Below are positions 1-6,845 of a stretch of DNA of 14,193 nucleotides, piece after piece. Where the stretch lies: assembly GCA_031972135.1 (NCBI GenBank), contig DALYFH010000024.1, forward strand, positions 1-14,193. The letters are read 5' to 3'. The notes under the pieces are model-generated. The model saw only the letters and a program-made list of their open reading frames with translations, made no database searches and had not been told where the DNA came from. Origin of the DNA: GWF sp031972135. Lineage in GTDB: Bacteria > Patescibacteriota > Microgenomatia > UBA1400 > UBA12108. How positions within the stretch are numbered: position 1 is the stretch's first letter; the number at the start of each line of letters is the position of its first letter. A program made the translations under genes and the position numbers.

Positions 1-35
1 TACCCCACTTCACCTTACGGTTCCGCTAGGGGTTG

Positions 36-54
36 TTAGGTCACTTAGACCTAA
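36..54. repeat. small perfect hairpin beside the terminator
   Basis: TTAGGTC at 36-42 and GACCTAA at 48-54 are perfect inverted repeats with a 5-nt loop. On the minus strand it lies just beyond the T-tract of the stronger terminator at 53-82 and may act as a back-up stop. On the plus strand it is followed by A residues, so it is not a classic plus-strand terminator. Its role is inferred only from position. Confidence 0.35.
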
Positions 55-82
55 AAAAAACCCCGCCTCTGTGTGCGGGTTT
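53..82 (-). terminator. intrinsic terminator, strong on the minus strand
   Basis: Read on the minus strand, CCCGC (79-75) pairs with GCGGG (66-62) around an 8-nt loop and is followed by an uninterrupted run of eight T (60-53). AAA at 82-80 can extend the stem past one bulged G. This is a textbook Rho-independent terminator for minus-strand transcription, closing the unit of the polyprenyl synthase and the small candidate gene at 111-185. In the plus direction the stem is followed by a T-containing but interrupted tract, so weak bidirectional stopping is possible. Confidence 0.75.
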
Positions 83-110
83 GTGTATTTTGCTATTAAT
101 TAGCTCTTAT

Positions 111-185
111 TTACACAAAACCCAAAGCACCCCAGACGAGGAGGTGTTTAAAGTTAATGGTATAAATACGAGCTTGGCTGTTCAT
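111..185 (-). CDS. candidate 24-residue small protein
   Basis: A short open frame (ATG at 185, stop TAA at 113-111) encodes MNSQARIYTINFKHLLVWGALGFV, a peptide with a polar N-terminus and a hydrophobic C-terminal half. What makes it more than a chance frame is its setting. It has its own plausible promoter (TTGCAA, 17-bp spacer, extended -10 TGGGATACT at 196-224), predicted to start transcription about 4 nt before this ATG, and a strong terminator begins about 30 nt after its stop. The short-leader arrangement matches the other genes of the window. The whole unit would be about 135 nt, so a small non-coding RNA is an equally valid reading. No homology is recognised, and function is unknown. 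Confidence 0.3.
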   Translation of the reverse strand: MNSQARIYTINFKHLLVWGALGFV

Positions 186-195
186 AACTTTTGTA

Positions 196-224
196 AGTAT
201 CCCAAAAACAGAATTTTCTTGCAA
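196..224 (-). promoter_or_regulatory. promoter of the small unit at 53-189
   Basis: Minus-strand TTGCAA (224-219), a 17-bp spacer, then GATACT (201-196) preceded by TG plus one base, an extended -10. The predicted start is near 189. It lies 15 bp past the stop codon of the polyprenyl synthase. Confidence 0.4.
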
Positions 225-238
225 TATATCAAAATATA

Positions 239-1126
239 TCAATTATCTCGACTCGCAACCCACTGTACTATCTCATGCAGTATCGGCTCATCGACGATTC
301 TCTTTGCTAGTTCTACATGTCTCTCTATCTCAGATAGCAGCTTATCTTTGCCATACATTATCGCAAAGCTATGCTTCCCCTCCCGACTATCATTGCCTAC
401 CGGCTTGCCTGTTTTGCTACTATCACCCCACTCGGCCAGGTAATCATCTCGCAGCTGAAATACCCACCCCAGCTCCATCCCATATTTATATAGTTTGTCC
501 ATTTTTTCTTGGCTCCCTCCCGCTAGAGCAGCACCTAGTTGTAGAGGTAACACGCAGCTATACTCGCCAGACTTTAGAGCTAGGATATTTAGGAGGCTAC
601 TCTCATCCGCAGACTTTAGTACATCTAGCGTCTGTCCATAGCCAACTCTGGTAAAGTACTTCCCCCATACCTGAATTGCCTTAAGTACCTGATCTTGTGG
701 CAGGTTAACCGATGATAATATCTCCACCCCCCACCCAAACGTATAGTCACCCGCAAGCACAGCTATACTCTCCCCAATGTGTCTGTCCGGATATCGACCA
801 TGGATAGTTGAGACACCTCGCCTTAGATCATCTTGGTCCATAAAATCATCGTGGATTAGTAGCCCTAGGTGAAATAGCTCCATCACGACCGCAGCTTTTA
901 TTACCTCTTTTAGTCCGCTCTCACTGCCTCCAGAGAGCTGATACCCGAGGACAGTGAGGAGTCCCCGCATCCGCTTGCCACCCACGGCGAGCTCTCGCAT
1001 CATATCTACTATTTTTACCAACTCTGGTGAAATATCTCTAACTTCTTCTAATCTCCTACCCAGTTCCGCCTCAATCTCAATATCAATTTTTGGTTTATAT
1101 ATTCCAGTCAGATCAATCAAACTCAT
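239..1126 (-). CDS. short-chain trans-polyprenyl diphosphate synthase
   Basis: This is a class I trans-prenyltransferase that condenses isopentenyl diphosphate with an allylic diphosphate, making the C15/C20 or longer chains needed for lipid carriers or membrane lipids. In the 295-residue protein I see the GGKRMR substrate-binding motif near 49-54, the first Asp-rich motif DDFMD (93-97, followed by QDDLRRG), the conserved K-S-G segment near 185, and the second Asp-rich motif at 227-228 (RDDYLAEWGD), then GKPVGND and REGK. The second motif has Ala where the third Asp often lies, as in some archaeal-type GGPP synthases. Small residues upstream of the first motif would fit a C20 or longer product, but chain length cannot be fixed. 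The ATG at 1126 is preferred over the upstream TTG at 1141, because TATAAT lies exactly 6 nt before that ATG. Family assignment is firm. Confidence 0.92.
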   Translation of the reverse strand: MSLIDLTGIYKPKIDIEIEAELGRRLEEVRDISPELVKIVDMMRELAVGGKRMRGLLTVLGYQLSGGSESGLKEVIKAAVVMELFHLGLLIHDDFMDQDDLRRGVSTIHGRYPDRHIGESIAVLAGDYTFGWGVEILSSVNLPQDQVLKAIQVWGKYFTRVGYGQTLDVLKSADESSLLNILALKSGEYSCVLPLQLGAALAGGSQEKMDKLYKYGMELGWVFQLRDDYLAEWGDSSKTGKPVGNDSREGKHSFAIMYGKDKLLSEIERHVELAKRIVDEPILHEIVQWVASRDN

Positions 1127-1132
1127 TAGACA

Positions 1133-1138
1133 ATTATA
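1133..1138 (-). promoter_or_regulatory. -10 box of the polyprenyl synthase gene
   Basis: Perfect TATAAT on the minus strand, 6 nt from the ATG at 1126, so the predicted first transcribed base is the A of the start codon. The -35 is poor (only a partial TACA match about 16 bp upstream). No Shine-Dalgarno sequence can exist if this promoter is used. Confidence 0.55.
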
Positions 1139-1167
1139 CAATGACTAAAAACTCTGTAGCTAAATCG

Positions 1168-1515
1168 CTACTCTTCCTCATCTTTCGCGAACTGCGGGTA
1201 TGCAAGTTCGCCCAACTTTATCAATAATGGATACATACCTACAGTTTGGCATGTCATACGTCTGTCTAAGTCTCCTTTAAGATGACGCGAGTAAGCAGAC
1301 AATCCTATTGTGACTATCTGGTCACCATACGCATCAGAATCAGAGTCACTCTCCTTGAGGGCTCGAATGCAATTTCTAGCGACTAAGATATTTAAGCAAA
1401 CATCTCCGAGACATCCGAGAGTAATACATCGAGCATTATCAGGCTTTATTGCCGAAATTTGTTCGATAACTTCGACCATTTCGGGGTCAAGTACATACAG
1501 ATTTTGCTCAGTCAT
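1168..1515 (-). CDS. hypothetical protein, 115 residues
   Basis: Not recognised. The protein is soluble-looking and acidic, with a C-terminal D-E-E-E tail, three cysteines in the middle part (CITLGCLGDVCLN near 31-43), a Ser/Asp alternation (ESDSDSD), and no membrane segment or signal peptide. The ATG at 1515 is chosen over an in-frame TTG at 1536 because the upstream codons contain a well-formed promoter. It lies between the aminopeptidase and the polyprenyl synthase on the same strand, with gaps of 56 and 41 bp, and each of the three has its own promoter, so it need not share their function. It is probably a real gene because of the promoter and full-length open frame. The cysteines could bind a metal, but the spacing fits no motif I know. 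Confidence 0.6.
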   Translation of the reverse strand: MTEQNLYVLDPEMVEVIEQISAIKPDNARCITLGCLGDVCLNILVARNCIRALKESDSDSDAYGDQIVTIGLSAYSRHLKGDLDRRMTCQTVGMYPLLIKLGELAYPQFAKDEEE

Positions 1516-1524
1516 AGAAAATAT

Positions 1525-1553
1525 ATTATAAGACAAATAACTAGATTTGTCTA
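1525..1553 (-). promoter_or_regulatory. promoter of the 115-residue unknown
   Basis: TAGACA (1553-1548), an exact 17-bp spacer, then TATAAT (1530-1525) on the minus strand. The -10 box ends 9 nt before the ATG at 1515, so the predicted 5' UTR is only 2-3 nt. It is one of the best-formed promoters of the window. Confidence 0.65.
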
Positions 1554-1571
1554 CACACTAATTACACACAA

Positions 1572-2651
1572 TCAAATCAAAAGCTTACCCTCTTTCAGTA
1601 CCTCTACCCCATCTATCGTCAGTACACTCCCTGGAGTCCGCATATCTTTTACAATATCCCAGTGGATACCAGAGTTATTTTCTCCCCCACCCCTTTTGTC
1701 TTTAAAAGCCATTCCGAGCGCCATATGAATAGTCCCCCCGATCTTTTCGTCAAACAGCGTATTTAACATCCCGCGAGTGATACTAAAGTTGGCCCCAATC
1801 GCAAACTCCCCAAGATAGCGAGCACCAGGATCAGTATCAAGCATCGTAAGCAGTGCCTCCTCGCCTTTTTCGGCTTTGGCATTTATTACACGACCGTCCT
1901 TAAACTCTAGATGGATCCCCGATACCTCATGACCGTATGCGAGCGTCGGTAGCTCAAAATAGACTTCTCCATTTACCCCGTCTGTAACAGGAGCGAGGAA
2001 ACACTCCCCATCCGGGATATTACACTCAGCACTACATGCCTGCGCCAGCCTCCCCTCGATATTTACATATAGGTCAGTCTGCCTGCCCACTACGTGGATC
2101 ATCTTTCCCTTATCCATAATTTTTTCGAGTTTCGCTAGCCTCTTTGCCATGGCTTTGTAGTCAACTAGACATGAGTCAAAGTAAAACTTGCGCATCTCGG
2201 CTAGACTGAGTCCGGCTTCTTGGGCCATCGCATTTGTTGGGTAATATGTCAGGATCCATCTTTTTTTGAGCATGATCTCGGAGTATGGTCGCATGAGCTT
2301 GGCCCGACCGGTTAGTTTTGAGGGTTCTATGGTTGAGAGCTCCCTCAGGTTATCATCAGCCACTATTCGGACAAAGGCATCTGCCCAGTTATATTTGGCC
2401 ATGATTACCTCGTCAGGGACATATGACAGCTGCCAGTCATTTGCGAGCGCGTAGTAGGTGTAGGCGAGGCCGCTGGTCGCTATCTCAATAAGAGGATACG
2501 CCCCGCGATTGAGCACTCCCTCATACACTGCTTTGGCGAGTGGTAGACCTCCCTCATCTGTCACGATCAAAACCTTTTCTTTAGGTTTTACCGAGACCGA
2601 GTGGTCGAGCATGACTGTTGCTAATTTAAAATCATTATCAGACGGAAACAT
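1572..2651 (-). CDS. M29-family metallo-aminopeptidase (AmpS/PepS type)
   Basis: This is a cytoplasmic dizinc exopeptidase of MEROPS family M29 that removes N-terminal residues from peptides and so recycles amino acids. The 359-residue length is slightly below the roughly 410 usual for the family. Likely metal ligands or catalytic residues are visible in family order: Glu216 (IPDGE), Glu282 (LGEFAIG), His309 (GTIHMALG), and His330 with Asp332 (SGIHWDIV). The C-terminal VLTIDGVEVLKEGKLLI is also typical of the family. The N-terminal part (LDHSVSVKPKEKVLIV and the AKAVYEGVLNRGAYP segment) matches the Rossmann-like domain. The ATG at 2651 is set by an extended -10 box 6 nt upstream. Peptide salvage suits an organism with reduced biosynthesis. 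Family call is confident, substrate range unknown. Confidence 0.92.
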   Translation of the reverse strand: MFPSDNDFKLATVMLDHSVSVKPKEKVLIVTDEGGLPLAKAVYEGVLNRGAYPLIEIATSGLAYTYYALANDWQLSYVPDEVIMAKYNWADAFVRIVADDNLRELSTIEPSKLTGRAKLMRPYSEIMLKKRWILTYYPTNAMAQEAGLSLAEMRKFYFDSCLVDYKAMAKRLAKLEKIMDKGKMIHVVGRQTDLYVNIEGRLAQACSAECNIPDGECFLAPVTDGVNGEVYFELPTLAYGHEVSGIHLEFKDGRVINAKAEKGEEALLTMLDTDPGARYLGEFAIGANFSITRGMLNTLFDEKIGGTIHMALGMAFKDKRGGGENNSGIHWDIVKDMRTPGSVLTIDGVEVLKEGKLLI

Positions 2652-2657
2652 CCAATA

Positions 2658-2688
2658 AGTATAGCAGATTGCATGCTACCTTTATCAA
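2658..2688 (-). promoter_or_regulatory. extended -10 promoter of the M29 peptidase
   Basis: TGCTATACT on the minus strand (hexamer 2663-2658, TGn at 2666-2664), with the hexamer 6 nt before the ATG at 2651. A TTGATA lies 19 bp further upstream (2688-2683), a longer spacer than usual but tolerable with an extended -10. It predicts a leaderless mRNA. Confidence 0.5.
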
Positions 2689-2695
2689 CAAAGTT

Positions 2696-3487
2696 CTAGT
2701 CCCTAGTAATCAAAATCGGTTCAACATCAACTTCTTGCGGTAGACTTAAAAAATATCTATTATTAGAAAGATTTTCCATTACTGCATCGACTCGTCTATC
2801 TGCCGCAGTAATTTCATTCCTTTCTCTCAATGGTTTTTCTGTCGTCAACATCGCTAGCGCTCCAAAGATAGCAAGGTCAACATGGCTCTTTCTTTCACTA
2901 TACTCCAAAGGCTTCATCAAATTTTCATTGCTCAATGTCAAAAATAACGTGGCATATAGCCAATCTTCCAAACCATATGGCTTCTTAAAGTCAGTCTTGT
3001 GCTCTCTCACTGCTAATAACTCAAAATACTTAACTACCTCGGCTTTATCGAGTTGCATCCGCATATTATTGACACTAGCGACTCTAGACATCAAACGATC
3101 ATAACTCTCATGTCGTTTTTTAAGGTCAAATGGCAACCTCATTGTTGCCGCAGAATCTGCTGATGCGCTAAAGGGACTATCATACAAACTTAACCAAGAA
3201 CTTCTACCAGAATCATATATTGGGGCAACGATACCCATCGTATCTCCTAACGAATTTAAAGTAAACCACAAAGAATATGCATAATGATTACTATTATTGA
3301 GCTCACGATAAGACACAGCAGCATCCGCTATATTAGCTATAAATCCCCCCAACACACCACTACTATTCAGTCGCAAATCTCTTACTAGTGCAGTAAATTC
3401 CATTCGATATGGCTGCATCTCTGGCATGGGACGTTTTGGGTCCACACATGCACCATTTAATTGTTCTAGTGTCTCATGGTTGCTCAT
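2696..3487 (-). CDS. hypothetical protein, 263 residues
   Basis: Not recognised. No signal peptide, transmembrane helix or catalytic motif is obvious. The middle carries charged helical stretches (LPFDLKKRHESYDRLMSRVASVNNMRMQLDKAEVVKYFELLAVREH) that would suit an alpha-helical soluble protein, and the end is D-V-E-P-I-L-I-T-R-D. The gene appears more AT-rich than the aminopeptidase downstream of it, which may mean later acquisition. Its ATG at 3487 lies 5 nt after a perfect TATAAT. It is divergent from regulator A (3588, plus strand) with only 100 bp between the two starts, an arrangement often seen when a regulator controls its neighbour, so it is a candidate target of regulator A. That link is inference. 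Confidence 0.65.
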   Translation of the reverse strand: MSNHETLEQLNGACVDPKRPMPEMQPYRMEFTALVRDLRLNSSGVLGGFIANIADAAVSYRELNNSNHYAYSLWFTLNSLGDTMGIVAPIYDSGRSSWLSLYDSPFSASADSAATMRLPFDLKKRHESYDRLMSRVASVNNMRMQLDKAEVVKYFELLAVREHKTDFKKPYGLEDWLYATLFLTLSNENLMKPLEYSERKSHVDLAIFGALAMLTTEKPLRERNEITAADRRVDAVMENLSNNRYFLSLPQEVDVEPILITRD

Positions 3488-3492
3488 GTATT

Positions 3493-3498
3493 ATTATA
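3493..3498 (-). promoter_or_regulatory. -10 box of the 263-residue unknown
   Basis: Perfect TATAAT on the minus strand, 5 nt before the ATG at 3487, with no convincing -35. A second TATAAT lies about 33 bp further upstream on the same strand and is an alternative. Confidence 0.45.
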
Positions 3499-3551
3499 TC
3501 CCCATTACTATGATAATTGATACTTATTATAGGATACATCATTGTGTATTC

Positions 3552-3581
3552 TTGACAAACCCTGAAGACCTATAGTAGGAT
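3552..3581 (+). promoter_or_regulatory. promoter of regulator A
   Basis: Perfect TTGACA (3552-3557), an 18-bp spacer, then TAGGAT (3576-3581). The -10 ends exactly 6 nt before the ATG at 3588, so +1 would be the start codon. A TATAGT at 3571-3576 is a better hexamer but only 13 bp from the -35, so it was not preferred. Confidence 0.55.
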
Positions 3582-3587
3582 ATGCTA

Positions 3588-4625
3588 ATGAAAACAAAAT
3601 GGCTCTGGAATTACGAAACCGAGGCACTCAGGATCACACATGCCTGTGCCAACATCGCCAACGGCTTTTATCAAAAACAAGGCTTTATTGTGTTGCCCAG
3701 CACTACTTCCTCTCCTACCCCCGATACTACTATCTATCTACCACACCTCTCCTATACCTCTATCCCTAGGTACTGGGAGACAGTATCTAGGATCGACTTT
3801 ACCCAGCCATCCGATACACAAAATCAAATCGCTGGACCAGTGCTACTGCCCGTTATCTCTAGATTAAAAATGTCAGGCGACCAGGCCATTTCTACCCATC
3901 CCATCCAAGAAATATGGGACAAAAATCAAGATAAATTAATGGGCGCGTTAATAAAATTATTAAACTTACCCACTCACTCTGTCAAAAGCATCACTATCCA
4001 CGCTAGTCAGTACGGCTCCGTCGCATCATATGATAAGGTCGAGACATACCCAGCTAATCTCATCATCTATCTAAGGCAAGACCAGGGAATCCGCACCCTG
4101 ATCAACGTCATGGTGCAGGCGCTTCTCACTAGGAGTCTTACGGCCAGACATCAGGCAACCTGGAAACAAATCAAGTTCTTATCAGATTGGATCGTATCTG
4201 ACTCGCCCTTAGCTCCTATACTCTCAAAACTAGATCCACTGCCTTACCAAAATGGAGTCAATCAACTAGGCAGAATCAGTAGTACAAAAAAAATCTTAGA
4301 TGAATCATATACTTTCCTATCTCAGATCGGCGCACCAGAGCGTAATAGCGCACTCGAGAACGTAGGCGGGACTCTGTCTTACAAATCTACACCGATCTTA
4401 CATTTAACCTCTCGGGAGTCTACTATCCTCGCAGAGCTAATCAAAACCTCTCCCGACGTACTTAGCTACGATTCTGTCGGAGATCTTATCTTTAGCAATC
4501 TCGATGATTACTCACTAACTACAATCAACAAAGTAGTCCAACATCTGCGAGATAAACTAGAAAAAAATAGCATCCCGTCAAGTATGATCAAAACAATTTA
4601 TGGCGAGGGATACGCCTTACGCTAA
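3588..4625 (+). CDS. regulator A: unknown N-terminal domain + OmpR-type winged helix
   Basis: This 345-residue protein is a probable DNA-binding regulator. Residues about 264-345 form an OmpR/PhoB-type winged helix-turn-helix: LTSRESTILAELIK, then a Y-D-S-V-G-D-L-I-F helix, the recognition helix with N-K-V-V-Q-H-L-R-D-K-L, and the wing I-K-T-I-Y-G-E-G-Y-A-L-R. There is no receiver domain, so it is not a standard two-component partner. The N-terminal ~255 residues are not recognised. They share YLPxLxYTxIPRYWE, an I-x-I-H-x-S-x-x-G block and I-Y-L-R-x-D-Q-G with regulator B at 9867. The start at 3588 (MKTKWLW) is preferred over the ATG at 3582 because regulator B begins the same way (MKIAWEW) and the -10 spacing fits. 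It ends 2 bp from the stop of the convergent glycosidase gene. The DNA-binding role is strong by fold, targets unknown. Confidence 0.8.
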   Translation: MKTKWLWNYETEALRITHACANIANGFYQKQGFIVLPSTTSSPTPDTTIYLPHLSYTSIPRYWETVSRIDFTQPSDTQNQIAGPVLLPVISRLKMSGDQAISTHPIQEIWDKNQDKLMGALIKLLNLPTHSVKSITIHASQYGSVASYDKVETYPANLIIYLRQDQGIRTLINVMVQALLTRSLTARHQATWKQIKFLSDWIVSDSPLAPILSKLDPLPYQNGVNQLGRISSTKKILDESYTFLSQIGAPERNSALENVGGTLSYKSTPILHLTSRESTILAELIKTSPDVLSYDSVGDLIFSNLDDYSLTTINKVVQHLRDKLEKNSIPSSMIKTIYGEGYALR

Positions 4626-4627
4626 AC

Positions 4628-6040
4628 CTACTTCCGAGTCAAAGTCAAAAGCACTGCGTCACTGTCATTTAAAACTACTTCGCGGGTGTACGTCCCACCC
4701 ACAACAGTCATCTCAGAGTTAATACTGCGCCCCGAGAGGTAGGTCTCAGTAACTTTGTATCCCCCATCTTCCATTCCGATCATCGAGAGCGGCACTACCT
4801 CGTCATGTGTTCCCTTTTCGTCATAATTGACAGCTAGGATCCGGATCACCTCGTTACTATCTCTAGTAGCGATAGCAGTAACGTAACCACCTTCACCAGA
4901 CAATACTAGCCTGTCACCGTTAATCGGAGCTAGCATCTCCCAGGCTTTAAATCTAGGCTTTTTGGCAACCGCTCCGTATTTGGGATTAGTCAGCATCCCC
5001 CAGCCACCATGGAACTGTCCCTTATCAGCGGGCGCCCCGTCCATGATCTCAAAGGCAAATGCTAGGTCTATATTGGTATCCATGAGTGCCCTGTTAACTG
5101 CCAGGTAGTGTGCCGCAGCCCAGCGACCATCATACGCAGCCCCGCGCTCAGGATTGATCCCCCACTCGGTAATAAATAGGTCTTGCGGCCGGGTAATCCG
5201 TGTACTCATCATGTCTGAGGCGGTCTTAGCATCATCAATAAATTTATCAATCTTGGTGTCGTATCTGTGCCAGGAGAAAAAGTCTATTCTTACATTTTCA
5301 TCTAATTTGTCATAAAAACCAGTTACCCATGCTGGATAAAACCCAGTGGTTGCAGGTCCACCGATCTTAAATGGTTTGGCTCCCCGGACTCCGTTTGCTG
5401 CATTGGCTGCAGTTGCATACAGCGTTACATAGTTCTTACTACCCCCCATCTTCCATCCACCAAATAGATCTGGCTCGTTCCAGACTTCGTAGATCACGCC
5501 GTCAATCCCACCTTTGTAGTCTCGGCTATAGCGGCCAACTGTAGCAGCTACAACAGCTCCCCAGTCACTCCAGTTATTGGGGAAGTCGAGGATATCCCCC
5601 TTACTGATGGCAGAGGGCATGTAGGAGAGAGCAATAAAAGGTTTGGCCCCCATCGCAGTAATGTCAGAGATCATATTATCGAGCTTGGTCCAGTTATAAA
5701 CTAAGCGGCCATCAGCTCCTCTCGAAATCACGTCGTATCCATTTAGAACGTGATCTATCCGGACATAGCGCACTCCAGTAGATTTGACTATCGGTGCGAC
5801 TCCACTCAGTCTAAAGTCAGCATCAGGCAGTTTTTCATAACCCTGAGCTACCCCGTCCCATACCCGCCTGACCCGCCCATTGGTCTGACTCGCATCTATG
5901 ACAATATTGGCAGGCGCAAAGCTAGCCCCAGTTAGATATTTCCATGCTTGTTGAGCTAGAGGGATAGTGACAGGTAGTAAAAACAGTAACGCCAAAACCA
6001 AAACAATTGGCTTCCAGTTTTTTGTTAGATATTTGCGCAT
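4628..6040 (-). CDS. membrane-anchored glycoside hydrolase, GH39-like
   Basis: This is a probable extracytoplasmic glycosidase of 470 residues with a (beta/alpha)8 barrel of clan GH-A, closest in style to family 39 (beta-xylosidase / alpha-L-iduronidase). Residues about 10-30 form one hydrophobic anchor (P-I-V-L-V-L-A-L-L-F-L-L) after a basic start, with the bulk outside the membrane. The acid/base Glu189 lies in IYEVWNEPDLF and the nucleophile Glu292 in LFITEWG, with FSWHRYD between them, all as expected for GH39. The C-terminal ~80 residues look like the beta-sandwich that follows the barrel. The ATG at 6040 is preferred over an upstream in-frame start that would overlap efp, because the anchor then has a normal position and a promoter fits. 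Its substrate, perhaps a host or self surface glycan, cannot be read from the sequence. Confidence 0.82.
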   Translation of the reverse strand: MRKYLTKNWKPIVLVLALLFLLPVTIPLAQQAWKYLTGASFAPANIVIDASQTNGRVRRVWDGVAQGYEKLPDADFRLSGVAPIVKSTGVRYVRIDHVLNGYDVISRGADGRLVYNWTKLDNMISDITAMGAKPFIALSYMPSAISKGDILDFPNNWSDWGAVVAATVGRYSRDYKGGIDGVIYEVWNEPDLFGGWKMGGSKNYVTLYATAANAANGVRGAKPFKIGGPATTGFYPAWVTGFYDKLDENVRIDFFSWHRYDTKIDKFIDDAKTASDMMSTRITRPQDLFITEWGINPERGAAYDGRWAAAHYLAVNRALMDTNIDLAFAFEIMDGAPADKGQFHGGWGMLTNPKYGAVAKKPRFKAWEMLAPINGDRLVLSGEGGYVTAIATRDSNEVIRILAVNYDEKGTHDEVVPLSMIGMEDGGYKVTETYLSGRSINSEMTVVGGTYTREVVLNDSDAVLLTLTRK

Positions 6041-6062
6041 TACCCTAACTATGACATATAAT
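6033..6062 (+). promoter_or_regulatory. efp promoter
   Basis: TTGCGC (6033-6038), an 18-bp spacer, then perfect TATAAT (6057-6062), 8 nt before the efp ATG. Its -35 lies inside the first codons of the divergent GH39 gene. Confidence 0.55.
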
Positions 6063-6077
6063 CGTGGCCTATGTCTA
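6048..6077 (-). promoter_or_regulatory. GH39 gene promoter, overlapping the efp promoter
   Basis: Minus-strand TAGACA (6077-6072), an 18-bp spacer, then CATAGT (6053-6048), 7 nt before the ATG at 6040. The -35 sits across the start codon of efp. The two divergent promoters occupy almost the same 45 bp, so polymerase binding should be mutually exclusive. Confidence 0.45.
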
Positions 6078-6634
6078 GCATAAAAGCCAATCAACTCAAA
6101 GGTGGAATGTTTGTCCTATTTAAGGACGCTCCCCATGAGGTAGTAAAGTGCGAATTTTACTTCCCCGGCAAAGGCAGCGCGTTTGCCCGTACTAGGCTAA
6201 AAAATGTCAGAACAGGTAGTGTCCAGGATTTTACCTACAAAAGTAGTGAGACGGTCGAAATAGTCGAAGTCGATACCCTAGAACTCCAGTACCTCTACGG
6301 CGATGGTGACACGTTCTACTTTATGAATCCCCGCACTTTTGATCAATTTGAAGTCAAAAAATGGGTCTTTGATGGCAAAGAAAAATATCTCCTAGCCGAA
6401 GCCAAGATGTTCTTTAACCAGTACGAGGGCGAGGTCATAGGTGTTCGCTTTCCCCCCAAAGTTAATCTCAAAATAACTGAATCTCAGGATGCCGTTGCCG
6501 GAAACACTGTAAATGCCGCCAAAAAACCAGCTATGACCGAAAATGGGTTTGAAGTTATGGTCCCCCTCTTTGTAAAATCTGGTGAAACAGTAATAGTCGA
6601 TACCGAAACCGGCGAGTACGTTAGTCGCGCTTAG
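6071..6634 (+). CDS. efp: translation elongation factor P
   Basis: EF-P binds between the P and E sites of the ribosome and rescues stalling at polyproline stretches. The 187-residue protein has the usual length and three-domain plan: an N-terminal KOW-like domain (about 1-63), then two OB domains. The modification loop reads FYFPGKGSAFARTRLKN, with the lysine at position 34, the residue that EpmA beta-lysylates in E. coli. The C-terminal E-T-V-I-V-D-T-E-T-G-E-Y motif is diagnostic of EF-P. A TATAAT 8 nt before the ATG gives a predicted 5' UTR of 1-2 nt. Its stop codon abuts the stop of the convergent gene at 6635 with no gap. A probable EpmA is encoded 1.1 kb away, so Lys34 is likely modified by lysine ligation. 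Confidence 0.97.
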   Translation: MSSIKANQLKGGMFVLFKDAPHEVVKCEFYFPGKGSAFARTRLKNVRTGSVQDFTYKSSETVEIVEVDTLELQYLYGDGDTFYFMNPRTFDQFEVKKWVFDGKEKYLLAEAKMFFNQYEGEVIGVRFPPKVNLKITESQDAVAGNTVNAAKKPAMTENGFEVMVPLFVKSGETVIVDTETGEYVSRA

Positions 6635-6844
6635 TTATTCTTTGTCAATGCTGTCCAGCGCTGAAAAGGTGTGGTAAACAGAAAAAGCTAAATGATATAG
6701 CAGTGGCAGACCGTTCCAAATTACTCTAAGTAAGGCTTCTACTGCGTTTCCAGACCCAAGTATCATTTGTAAGTTTCTCTCAACCCCGTCTGAGTGACTT
6801 TCTGCTACATCAAGTTTTTCATTATAATTCTGTTCTTGGTTCAT
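6635..6844 (-). CDS. hypothetical protein, 69 residues, possible membrane segment
   Basis: Not recognised. The first ~30 residues are polar and Asn/Glu-rich, followed by a hydrophobic helix-prone stretch around 35-60 (AVEALLRVIWNGLPLLYHLAF), possibly one membrane helix or an amphipathic helix. The ATG at 6844 lies one base after the TAA of the linker protein gene at 6846, so translation is probably coupled to it. A GAGAG just upstream is at best a weak Shine-Dalgarno sequence. Its stop abuts the efp stop. The coupling suggests a partner of the surface protein encoded upstream, which is inference only. Confidence 0.55.
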   Translation of the reverse strand: MNQEQNYNEKLDVAESHSDGVERNLQMILGSGNAVEALLRVIWNGLPLLYHLAFSVYHTFSALDSIDKE

Positions 6845-6845
6845 A

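Noticed and set aside
1..52. Possible tRNA or other RNA gene end at the left edge
   Set aside because: A GGTTCCGCTAGGGG segment recalled a T-arm, but no acceptor stem, CCA or second arm can be formed on either strand. It could equally be the last codons of a plus-strand gene in two different frames.
1127..1141. TTG-initiated longer version of the polyprenyl synthase (five more residues)
   Set aside because: The extra codons contain the TATAAT box. The ATG at 1126 fits promoter spacing and family start better. The same logic rejects the upstream starts at 1536, 7442, 9114, 9849 and 12417.
3588..4625. Two-component response regulator
   Set aside because: The C-terminal winged helix is OmpR-like, but the N-terminal part has no receiver-domain Asp/Lys pattern, and no histidine kinase gene is adjacent.
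6041..6094. Longer GH39 start at 6094 overlapping efp
   Set aside because: It would add 18 residues before the membrane anchor and overlap the efp start by 24 bp. The ATG at 6040 has a promoter in place and gives a normal signal-anchor position.
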